Made by a program: the position numbers and the translations under genes. Positions 55,177-63,132 of a stretch of 64,000 nucleotides of DNA are shown piece by piece (position 1 is the first letter of the stretch; every line of letters starts with the position of its first letter). This stretch comes from Morganella morganii (GTDB lineage: Bacteria; Pseudomonadota; Gammaproteobacteria; Enterobacterales; Enterobacteriaceae), in contig NZ_NRQY01000001.1 in assembly GCF_003996855.1 (NCBI RefSeq), forward strand, positions 1,256,887-1,320,886. Direction: 5' to 3'. The notes beneath the pieces were generated by a model that saw only the letters and a program-made list of their open reading frames with translations, was not told the DNA's origin and did no database searches.

Positions 55177-55734
55177 TTAATACTGCATTGTGAAGGTAGC
55201 ATCCGCATCCGCGCCACCCGGTGTTACCGAGGCTTGCGTTGAAACATAATTTGCCGAAAAATTCAGGACGTTGACACCCTCAACTAAATTTTGGGCCGTT
55301 GAGAAAGCAGAACCGTCCGGTTTCAGCACTTTCCCCAGATGGTCAGCGATCTGAATACCGACACCTTTGGCTGCACCGGCTGCACCGCCACCGATATTGC
55401 TGGTTGAAAGTGCAGTCGGATCATCCGGAGAGGTTAACCCGGAAAATGAAACAGATGCCTTGGTTGATACACTGGTATCACAATCTTCTAATTTAATAGA
55501 AAACGGCACATTACCGGATTTTTTCCCTTTGGCATCAAAAAATGCAGTGCGGTACTGCCCCATATTGACCGTCTGACCGGTAGAGTCAGCACTGACAGCA
55601 CATGCAGCATTCACAATTCGTCCTGTAAAGTGAACAGTACCGCCTGTAACGGTTGTTGCTGCCATGCTTAACTGACTTGCCGATAACACTGCGAGAGCAA
55701 CCACAGACATAACTAAACGTTGTTTATTCAACAT
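55177..55734 (-). CDS. Fimbrial operon 3 major subunit
   Basis: 185 residues with signal peptide (SMA-ATT). The pilin pattern GGTVHFTGRIVNAACAVSADS, QYRTAFF, LEDCDTS and the DATFTMQY end is nearly the same as in the operon 2 pilin, showing the two operons are duplicates that diverged. Intact. Confidence 0.92.
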   Translation of the reverse strand: MLNKQRLVMSVVALAVLSASQLSMAATTVTGGTVHFTGRIVNAACAVSADSTGQTVNMGQYRTAFFDAKGKKSGNVPFSIKLEDCDTSVSTKASVSFSGLTSPDDPTALSTSNIGGGAAGAAKGVGIQIADHLGKVLKPDGSAFSTAQNLVEGVNVLNFSANYVSTQASVTPGGADADATFTMQY

Positions 55735-55837
55735 ACGCTTTATTCCTCATTGTTAATTTTATTTGATATTAAGTATTATTACTTACAACAGACAGGTGAC
55801 TTTCCCTGTAGAAAATCATTTACTCCATATTTTGATA

Positions 55838-56159
55838 TTACTGGTTACCCTCCTTTGTTTTTAATCTTTGATATTGACTCATATTTAAATCAGAGTAGAA
55901 CAATCCCTGTTCATTAAATATCCTGACCACCTCTTCCGAGGTCATTTTTAAGGAAGAAAAAAACCGAAAAAGGATAACAATGTTGAAATTAGTTAATCCG
56001 TTCTCATAACGTGATATTTGTTGCTGACTGATATTAAGCATTCCGGATAATTCCTGACCACTTATGCCCAGTTCTTTTCTCCTCAGGCGTAATAAAGCAC
56101 CTAAATATCTATTGGCGACATATTCGACAAAAAAATCGCACAGTGTCTAGTGATTGCAT
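55838..56159 (-). pseudogene. MrpJ-like Xre regulator, operon 3, frameshifted in an A/T tract
   Basis: From the ATG at 56159 (AAGG site eight bases ahead) the frame reads MQSLDTVRFF, then a run of seven T (minus strand; 56129-56135) throws it off. With six T it continues VEYVANRYLGALLRLRRKELG, then the Xre motif SQQQISRYENG, to 55838, about 106 residues. Internal initiation at 56041 would give only the second half of the domain. It precedes the operon 3 pilin, mirroring operon 2. Confidence 0.8.
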
Positions 56160-57094
56160 AAAAATACCTTATGCTTTACATAAAATAAATTATATAAATA
56201 ATAATTTTAGTAAATGCGGTGATGCATTTATTTATTTCTTGCGACCAATAATACTGAGATTCAAACACTTTAATCCAATAGTTATTTACGCCTTTAGTGT
56301 TCACTAATGATAGGTTTTGCCTATTAATTTGCATTAATCCAATAACTGATAATTATTTAAAGTCAAAAGAGATATAATTACTCATTACATATCATATAGC
56401 TAAAAAACACACACACGGGACAATCAGAAATATTTAGTTACACATGTTGATTTTATAAAAATTAGCCATAACAGATTTTACATCTTAGAATGCAGTGATT
56501 AACGACAAATTACTTCAATATTGTTTCATCATGATTTAAAATAGACAAATAAAACTACGTAGTAACCTATATGCAACACAAAATATTCTTTACATTAATT
56601 TCTTTAAATCAATTTATCCATAATATGTGATTATATCCTATATTGTTGTTATTTTACTCAGCTCGAATTAGATATTGAGTAAATATATCTCCCTGCTGTT
56701 AAATAAAATCAACATTTGGTTAAGAATAAATCTCATGAAACAATGACACATTCTGCTTTGCAGCATTTAACTGCATTCCATTAACTAATTAATATGCTTT
56801 ACCTTATTTCAAAGATAAATAATTTTGATAAAATATAAAATTCATCTGCATTGATAATGCTCTGTCTGTTTATTCCATCTGTACCGACACCGGTGCAGGG
56901 ATGAAGAAACTAATAATCAAATACCCATGTGATTACAAAGGGTAATTGGTGTGCATCATATCTCATCAGAGTTTCCTTGGTGCCGGCCAATAATTTGTGC
57001 TTTTTTTTAAAGTTGCATATAAAATACTTTTTAAACTTTGAAAAATATTTTAGAATCATATCTTAATCATCTGTTTAATTTCAGGAGAGCACAG
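56160..57094. other. AT-rich upstream region of fimbrial operon 3 and yeaR
   Basis: About 930 bp, very AT-rich, without a supported gene. It holds the operon 3 promoter on one side and the yeaR promoter with an NsrR-like site on the other. The phrase TTAATCCAATA occurs twice (near 56270 and 56333). It mirrors the AT-rich leader of operon 2. Confidence 0.5.
57010..57032 (+). promoter_or_regulatory. NsrR-like operator upstream of yeaR
   Basis: AAGTTGCATAT-A-AAATACTTTTT fits the NsrR 11-1-11 consensus AAGATGCATTT-N-AAATRCATCTT at 18 of 22 positions. E. coli yeaR-yoaG is repressed by the nitric-oxide sensor NsrR. Confidence 0.5.
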
Positions 57095-57427
57095 ATGGAT
57101 CGCATCATTATTCCGACAAACTACATCCATGTCCGGAGCACCCCGCTCTGGACCAGAGAAACAGCACCGAAATCTATCTGGCAAAGGCATCTCGATAAAG
57201 GGACACGCCAGGGCGTTTATCCTAAACTGTCTGTTATGCAGGGCTCGGTTATTTACTATTCCTATGCAGATGAAACCAGCCCTGAGCCAACAGACACTCT
57301 GGTGATAGAAGCCGGACAGTTCGGTGTTTTTCCGCCGGAAACCTGGCACCGGATAGAAGCGGTTACTGACGATACTGTGTTTAATGTTGATTTTTATGTC
57401 GCCCCAGAGATTCTGACCGAGGAGTAA
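57095..57427 (+). CDS. yeaR: YeaR family protein (DUF1971)
   Basis: 110 residues closely similar to E. coli YeaR: NYIHVRSTPLWTRETAP, RHLDKGTRQGVYPKLSVMQG, EAGQFGVFPPETWHRIEA. A small beta-barrel cupin-like protein also found fused or linked to tellurite resistance TehB. In E. coli it is induced by nitrate and nitric oxide through NarL and NsrR. The start at 57095 is set by AGGAGA. Followed seven bases later by the yoaG-like gene. Confidence 0.92.
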   Translation: MDRIIIPTNYIHVRSTPLWTRETAPKSIWQRHLDKGTRQGVYPKLSVMQGSVIYYSYADETSPEPTDTLVIEAGQFGVFPPETWHRIEAVTDDTVFNVDFYVAPEILTEE

Positions 57428-57434
57428 CACAATC

Positions 57435-57776
57435 ATGAACGACGAAAACAAAGGCTTTTTATTAGCGTTGATCAATGAAAGTAACCGTCTGACCGCGGAG
57501 AAACTCTTTCTTAATCCGAAAAAATTATATATTCCTGAGATTGCAGCAGAAGAAATTGCGTTGCTGGTCAGCGAATTAGACGGTAAAGAAAAGATTAATG
57601 ATGCAGCACTGATGGTCACCATGACCAATAAAAATAATGGTGTTTCAGTGGATAAAGACGTGGATTCCGTCGCTGAGTTAGCCGATGCGGAAAATGCAGC
57701 GCAAATCGTCAAAGATCTGATTAATATTATTCGTGGTTATGATATGGATGAAGAAACCAATATCTGCGGATGGTAA
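57435..57776 (+). CDS. yoaG: YoaG-like protein with two tandem domains
   Basis: 113 residues, against 60 for E. coli YoaG. The C-terminal half (VTMTNKNNGVSVD ... IVKDLINIIRGYD ... ICGW) matches YoaG end to end. The N-terminal half (LLALINESNRLTAEKL ... LYIPEIAAEEIALLVSELDG) also follows the YoaG pattern (VTVTNNSNGVSV ... LLVPEVAAEVIKDLV). So it appears to be an internal duplication. YoaG is a small homodimer of unknown role made with YeaR. Confidence 0.75.
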   Translation: MNDENKGFLLALINESNRLTAEKLFLNPKKLYIPEIAAEEIALLVSELDGKEKINDAALMVTMTNKNNGVSVDKDVDSVAELADAENAAQIVKDLINIIRGYDMDEETNICGW

Positions 57777-57794
57777 CCGTTCTGTCTGTTCCGT

Positions 57795-57817
57795 GAGGGG
57801 AAAAACGGCTTCCCCTC
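57795..57817. terminator. Hairpin between yoaG and the convergent GNAT gene
   Basis: Stem GAGGGGAA / TTCCCCTC with a seven-base loop; no T-run. Confidence 0.5.
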
Positions 57818-57829
57818 CGGAATCATGTA

Positions 57830-58114
57830 TTACCCGGCTTGGCGGATGTCGTCATACTCTCTGGTTTTATCAAACACACTTTTGGCAAACGGACAGAGAG
57901 GAATAATTTTCCGGTTTTCACGACGCATTTTCTCAACCACCGCCGCAACCAGTTTATTACCGACTTTCTGCCCGCGCAGACTGTCATCTACCATAGTATG
58001 GTCAATAATTGCCAGATTATCCCCTGTATACACAAAGGTGATTTCCGCTATCCGGTTTTTGCCGTCCTCAGAAAGAATATAAAAACGGGTTTCATCTTCA
58101 CGAATATCCATCAC
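57830..58114 (-). CDS. Small GNAT-like protein (YjdJ family)
   Basis: 94 residues, the compact GCN5-related form: [33 protein letters not shown] with the acetyl-CoA segment, then [13 protein letters not shown]. Similar to E. coli YjdJ. Substrate unknown. It begins 14 bases after the membrane-protein gene stop, on the same strand. Confidence 0.85.
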   Translation of the reverse strand: MMDIREDETRFYILSEDGKNRIAEITFVYTGDNLAIIDHTMVDDSLRGQKVGNKLVAAVVEKMRRENRKIIPLCPFAKSVFDKTREYDDIRQAG

Positions 58115-58128
58115 TTATCTCCTCCGGC

Positions 58129-59061
58129 TTAAAATAATACTATATGCAAAATCGTACGGATAAGAATACCGAACAATGCAGCCGGGATCACATAACGGAA
58201 TAAGCGGACAAACCGCGAACTGATACCGAGGAAAATCCCGATACCCGGTAAATCAAATGTCTGGATAAGTAATCCGGCAGAGGCGTTAATCTGATTGGCG
58301 GTTACTGCTCCCTGCTGTACCAGGTCAGAAATCACCCCGAAATACGCTGTTCCCCCGGCCACACATTTCACCAGGGCAGGCAGGACAAAGCTGTCCGGAA
58401 TATGCAGAATATTGAGCACCGGCATCAGGATATGATGCAGCCATTCAATAACTCCGGCCGCCTGCATTAATCCGACAATGGATAATGACAGGATCAGCAT
58501 CGGAATGGCGCCAAGTGCCAGACGGATAGCATCCGCTCCCGCGCTGTTGATAACTGCCAGAATCCCCTGATTATTCTGCTCCGCATCCGGCAGCGGTTCT
58601 GAACCGGCAGTCTCTGCCGCCGATAAACGCCGGCCGGTGACATACCAGGTAAAGGCTGCCGCACACAATCCTCCGGCGATCGAAATTATAATGGCAGCCG
58701 TCCAGTGCAGACCGAACGGCATCAGCGGATAAAATACATTTCCCTGCCCCATGGCAAAACACATCGCCAGCGTTGCGGCCATATGGCGATCAGACACCCC
58801 CCGCTTATCCATAATCGCGAGTGTCGCCAGCGGCGCGGCAAAGCTGACAAAATTTATCTGGATAAGTGCGAATGCACTCATCCCGGTTAAGCCGAAGGGT
58901 TTAAGCAACGGAGCCAGCCAGCGGACAATCACATCCAGTACGCCCCTGACAGAGAGATATTTCATTATGATCAGCATGACGACCATAATCGGTAATAAGG
59001 TATAAAGCGCGACATCAACGGATGCTTTACCCGCTGAAATGATAATACTGATAACATCCAT
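58129..59061 (-). CDS. Nucleoside-recognition (Gate) domain membrane protein
   Basis: 310 residues with about eight hydrophobic segments and two Gate-type repeats (around 60-110 and 215-260; NFVSFAAPLATLAIMDKRG, FVLPALVKCVAGGTAYFG). Family members are predicted transporters, some linked to nucleosides or spore maturation; substrate not known. No other transport gene adjoins it. Confidence 0.75.
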   Translation of the reverse strand: MDVISIIISAGKASVDVALYTLLPIMVVMLIIMKYLSVRGVLDVIVRWLAPLLKPFGLTGMSAFALIQINFVSFAAPLATLAIMDKRGVSDRHMAATLAMCFAMGQGNVFYPLMPFGLHWTAAIIISIAGGLCAAAFTWYVTGRRLSAAETAGSEPLPDAEQNNQGILAVINSAGADAIRLALGAIPMLILSLSIVGLMQAAGVIEWLHHILMPVLNILHIPDSFVLPALVKCVAGGTAYFGVISDLVQQGAVTANQINASAGLLIQTFDLPGIGIFLGISSRFVRLFRYVIPAALFGILIRTILHIVLF

Positions 59062-59294
59062 GAAATGAATACAGAAAATATCGGAATAGGTTTTCCGGAT
59101 TATAACCCTGTAATTTCAGAAGTAATTCAATTTTTTAAAGCTGCTTAAATAAAGCAGATAAATATCTCCAATCCTGTATTTTCGGATGTTTTGCTCAATC
59201 AGATGTTAACCGGCGGGATCAATGACCAAAAAATACCCCCGCATGACAGCCCGCCGTTGCCTGTTATTTCTATCCGGCTGATTTATCTCATCAT

Positions 59295-59990
59295 TCAGAA
59301 ATATGACCAGAACAGCGACAATGGCATCACCAGTACCAGAGCCGGAAGCAGGTTAATCACCGCAAACAGTTTAATACCGCAGATCCGAAACCCGGTCGCG
59401 ATTAATAATACCCCGCCCGCCGCAGTGAAATCCGCCATCATAGCCGGTGTGGTAAACGGCATTAATAATGCGCCGCTGCCCGCCAGCATAAGCTGAATAA
59501 TCAGCATCGGTGCAGCAATAACCGATACCGCAATGCCTAACGAACAGGCAAATATCATCGCAGTAAAAAAATCCATAAAGGCTTTAGTCAGCAGAACAAT
59601 CGGGTCACCGGTCATTCCTTCATGCATCGCCCCGAAAATCCCGGTACCGCTGACACAGAACAAAAAAATCAGCACCACATAGTTTTCAATAAAACTTTCC
59701 TGTGCTCCACCCCGCGCCGGAAGCCACATTTTTACTTTACCGGCGACGGTATTGATTTTATTTTCCAGACAGCACAGTTCACCAATAACTGCCCCGAGCA
59801 GCACTGACAACACCATCACCGGCATATTGGCACATTTGATAATCAATAAAACTCCGATCCCGAGTGATGCCAGCCCGAATACCGACGGCATGGATGTCCG
59901 GATACGTTCCGGCAGACGATGGCTTAACCCTGCTCCGGCAATTCCGCCGATCAGTACGGCGGCGGCATTAATAAAAGGTCCGGTAACCAA
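59295..59990 (-). CDS. yqgA: DUF554 membrane protein YqgA
   Basis: 231 residues with six to seven transmembrane helices. It begins MVTGPFINAAAVLIGGIAGAGLSHRLPERIR, shortened here to its key parts: GPFINA and RLPERIR, as in E. coli YqgA, and has FGLASLGIGVLLIIKCAN. Function unknown. Single gene with the Gate-type gene downstream 233 bp away. Confidence 0.88.
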   Translation of the reverse strand: MVTGPFINAAAVLIGGIAGAGLSHRLPERIRTSMPSVFGLASLGIGVLLIIKCANMPVMVLSVLLGAVIGELCCLENKINTVAGKVKMWLPARGGAQESFIENYVVLIFLFCVSGTGIFGAMHEGMTGDPIVLLTKAFMDFFTAMIFACSLGIAVSVIAAPMLIIQLMLAGSGALLMPFTTPAMMADFTAAGGVLLIATGFRICGIKLFAVINLLPALVLVMPLSLFWSYF

Positions 59991-60235
59991 AACTGACTCC
60001 TGATGTTTTTATTTGAATCTCATTATTATACGGAACCGGTACAATACTGTACGTGTGCCTGCCGGCAAAACAGGTACAGACTGCCATCCATTATAAGTGA
60101 ATTATGGTTAAATAGCTCACAGCGTTTTGACGTCTACTTTGCTGACAATGCTGATCTGAACGGACTTGATACTCTGGTGACTGAACAAAAAAATTACTTT
60201 ACCTGTTTTAACAGCTAAGTTTTATTAATATCAGA

Positions 60236-60271
60236 AATAATAAGAGGATACTTCAGCATCCTCTTATTATT
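60236..60271 (-). terminator. hcaT terminator
   Basis: A long stem AATAATAAGAGGAT / ATCCTCTTATTATT with an eight-base loop, 15 bases beyond the hcaT stop. A/T-rich arms would allow bidirectional use. Confidence 0.75.
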
Positions 60272-60285
60272 CAGTCTGTCTTTGT

Positions 60286-61427
60286 TTATATATTTTGAGC
60301 CTGCACTTTCGGCCGCAGGAACAGCGCCGGCAGTGCTGTCAGCGCCATCAGCCAGAATATCCCGCCATGAATATCCTCATACAGATACCCCGCCACCAGC
60401 GTCATCACCGCAATCGCCCCGCCCATTGCCAGCGCGGAATACGCAGCCTGTAACGGAATGATTTCTGTGGATTTACGCGCGCTGATAAAACGCATTGCTG
60501 CCAGATGACACACAGTATATGTGCCGCTGTGCAGGATCTGCGCCACAATCAGCACCGGCAGTGCCGCCGACATGCCCAGCAGCGACCAGCGCAGAATACC
60601 GCAGATACCGGAAAGCAGCAGCAGGTTTGCCGCACTCCAGCGGCGGAACAGCTTATTACTGAAGGTAAAGACAATCACCTCCGCCACCACGCCCAGTGAC
60701 CAGAGGTAGCCTATCGCTGCATCAGAATACCCGACCTTCTGCCAGTAAATCACACTAAAGCCGTAATAGGCAGCATGCGCCCCCTGCAATAAACTCACGC
60801 ACAACAGAAAGCGGACAACGGCATTATCTTTCAGCAGAACCCGGAATTTCACCTGCGGCCCGCGCTGTTTCATTTCTCCGGCCGGCATAGTGCGCGGACG
60901 CAGCAGCGACGTCAGCAGCAGAGTCCCGGTGCTGACCACCAGTGCCGCCAGGATTACCTCATGCATCCAGATATCCATCAGTATTCCGGTCACCGAGGTG
61001 GCAATGATAAAGGCCACCGATCCCCAGACACGAATCGAGCCGTAATCCATCGGGAACTGCTTTTGCCAGGTACCGGCGAGTGAATCCCCCAGCGGGATCA
61101 TCGGTGAGAAAAAGAGGTTAAATCCGGCCATGACAAAAAAGAGCCAGAGCCAGTGCGAACCGAAATAAAACGCCACCGCAAACAGAAAAGAGCAGAGCGC
61201 CATCAGACGCAGAGCAAAAATCAGCCGCGACGGATCTTTAAACAGCGGCGTGATAAACAGGCTGCCAACGAACCGCGCCACCAGCCCCACACTGAGCAAC
61301 ATACCGACCGTTGCCACATCATGCCCTTCACCTTTCAGCCATGCGCCCCAGTATGGAAGAAAAATCCCGTAGGAAAAAAATACGTAAAATAATCAAGCGC
61401 CAGCCAGAGCGATGACGGAACAAACAT
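60286..61427 (-). pseudogene. hcaT: HcaT-like MFS permease with 5' frameshift in an A7/T7 run
   Basis: A twelve-helix major facilitator close to E. coli HcaT, a putative 3-phenylpropionate transporter: FNLFFSPMIPLGDSLAGTWQKQFPMDYGS and SLLQGAHAAYYGFSVIYWQ. From the ATG at 61427 (site AAGGAGA) the frame gives MFVPSSLWLALDYFTYFF, then is lost in a run of seven A on the plus strand (61374-61380). With eight, it reads SYGIFLPYWGAWLKGEG and joins the rest, about 380 residues. Without correction only an internal ATG at 61317 could start a protein lacking helix 1. Confidence 0.85.
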
Positions 61428-61452
61428 CTGCCTCTCCTTTTTAGGAATACAA

Positions 61453-61484
61453 AAAACCCGCTTGTGGCGAACGAAGCGGGTTTT
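61453..61484 (-). terminator. glyA terminator
   Basis: Perfect stem AAAACCCGCTT / AAGCGGGTTTT with a ten-base loop, followed in the minus direction by further T residues. Confidence 0.9.
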
Positions 61485-61508
61485 GGTGATATCAGATTGG
61501 TAACGCGA

Positions 61509-62762
61509 TTATGCGTAAACCGGGTATTTCGCGCAGATAGCCAGAACTTTTTGTTTCACAGCTTCAATGGTCGCTTCATCATTGAGGTTATCTAACACGT
61601 CACACATCCAGCCGGCCAGTTCACGGGCTTCTGCTTCTTTGAAGCCGCGACGGGTAATTGCCGGGGAACCGACACGGATACCGGAGGTCACAAACGGGCT
61701 CTTCGGATCGTTCGGCACACTGTTTTTGTTCACAGTGATGTTAGCACGGCCCAGTGCAGCATCGGCATCTTTACCGGTGATGTCTTTGTCGACCAGATCC
61801 ACCAGGAACAGATGGTTCTCAGTACCACCGGATACCACTTTATAACCACGGTTCAGGAAGACTTCAACCATTGCTTTGGCATTTTTCACAACCTGAACCT
61901 GATTTGCTTTAAATTCAGGCTCCATTGCTTCTTTTAACGCCACTGCTTTACCGGCGATAACGTGCATCAGCGGACCGCCCTGGTTGCCCGGGAATACGGC
62001 TGAGTTCAGTTTTTTATACAGATCTTCATCACCGCCTTTCGCCAGAATCATCCCGCCGCGCGGACCCGCCAGGGTTTTGTGCGTGGTGGTGGTGACAACA
62101 TGTGCATGCGGAACCGGGTTAGGATAAACACCCGCAGCGACCAGACCGGCAACGTGCGCCATATCAACAAACAGGTAAGCACCGATGCTGTCAGCGATTT
62201 CGCGCATTTTCGCCCAGTCAACCACACCAGAATAAGCAGAGAAGCCGCCGATGATCATTTTCGGCTGATGTTTTTTTGCCTGAGCAGCAACATCGTCATA
62301 ATCGATTTTACCGGCAGAATCGATACCGTAAGGGACGATATTGTACAGTTTACCGGAGAAGTTTACCGGAGAGCCGTGAGTCAGGTGACCGCCTTCCGCT
62401 AAGTTCATCCCTAATACTGTATCGCCCGGTGACAGCAGTGCGGAGTACACTGCGACGTTAGCCTGGGAGCCTGAATGCGGCTGAACGTTGGCGTAATCTG
62501 CACCGAACAGTTCTTTTGCACGGTCAATCGCCAGCTGTTCCACGATATCCACATATTCGCAGCCGCCGTAGTAGCGTTTGCCCGGATACCCTTCCGCATA
62601 TTTGTTGGTGAGCTGGGAGCCCTGAGCTTCCATAACGCGCGGGCTGGTGTAGTTTTCAGAGGCAATTAATTCAATATGCTCTTCCTGACGACGATCTTCA
62701 TCTTTCATCGCCTGCCAGAGTTGTGGGTCGTAATCTGCAATATTCATTTCACGCTTTAACAT
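61509..62762 (-). CDS. glyA: Serine hydroxymethyltransferase
   Basis: 417 residues, the E. coli GlyA length, beginning [20 protein letters not shown]-dependent cytosolic enzyme that converts serine and tetrahydrofolate to glycine and methylene-tetrahydrofolate, the main one-carbon source. The PLP lysine is in [14 protein letters not shown], and [16 protein letters not shown] and FVTSGIR are intact. Start at 62762 is set by AGGAGA. It is divergent from hmp, as in E. coli, and a PurR box lies upstream. Confidence 0.98.
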   Translation of the reverse strand: MLKREMNIADYDPQLWQAMKDEDRRQEEHIELIASENYTSPRVMEAQGSQLTNKYAEGYPGKRYYGGCEYVDIVEQLAIDRAKELFGADYANVQPHSGSQANVAVYSALLSPGDTVLGMNLAEGGHLTHGSPVNFSGKLYNIVPYGIDSAGKIDYDDVAAQAKKHQPKMIIGGFSAYSGVVDWAKMREIADSIGAYLFVDMAHVAGLVAAGVYPNPVPHAHVVTTTTHKTLAGPRGGMILAKGGDEDLYKKLNSAVFPGNQGGPLMHVIAGKAVALKEAMEPEFKANQVQVVKNAKAMVEVFLNRGYKVVSGGTENHLFLVDLVDKDITGKDADAALGRANITVNKNSVPNDPKSPFVTSGIRVGSPAITRRGFKEAEARELAGWMCDVLDNLNDEATIEAVKQKVLAICAKYPVYA

Positions 62763-62873
62763 TAGCTTCTCCTGACTCGCCTGATGCCGATAAAAAAACA
62801 CCCCTTTCCGGGGACGAATGCCCTACAGTGTAAACCCTTTTTCTGAATTGAGATAGCCCCGGAAACAAAAAAT

Positions 62874-62889
62874 ACGCAAACGATTGCAT
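62874..62889. promoter_or_regulatory. PurR box of glyA
   Basis: ACGCAAACGATTGCAT fits the PurR consensus ACGCAAACGTTTGCGT at 14 of 16 positions, 112 bases upstream of the glyA start. E. coli glyA is repressed by PurR from such a site. Confidence 0.75.
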
Positions 62890-63067
62890 GCCGGTAAAAT
62901 CAGGCAATTACCACACTTATTATTTCATAAGAATATCCTGTTCATCGGACGCAATACCGGATTTGTGATCCCCCTCTGCCCATGCTCACTGATCAATTCC
63001 GCTATTTTCAGCGGATTTTCAGAAACAGCAGAAAAATTTGCACTTTACAAATTCCGCCCTGTATTAT

Positions 63068-63090
63068 AAGTTTCATACAAAATACATGTT
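63068..63090 (+). promoter_or_regulatory. NsrR-like operator of hmp
   Basis: AAGTTTCATAC-A-AAATACATGTT fits the 11-1-11 NsrR pattern, with 10 of 11 matches in the right half and 7 of 11 in the left, 43 bases before the hmp ATG. E. coli hmp is repressed by NsrR. Confidence 0.55.
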
Positions 63091-63132
63091 ATAAATTTCA
63101 CACTGATGTGATGCTTTTTCAGGAGCCCTGCT

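Larger units (their letters stand above)
62763..63132. other. Divergent glyA-hmp control region
   Basis: 370 bp with both promoters. It holds a PurR-like box and an NsrR-like site (listed separately). No further gene. Confidence 0.7.

Noticed and set aside
60003..60218. 71-codon frame upstream of yqgA
   Set aside because: No ribosome site or recognisable protein; lies in the yqgA promoter region.
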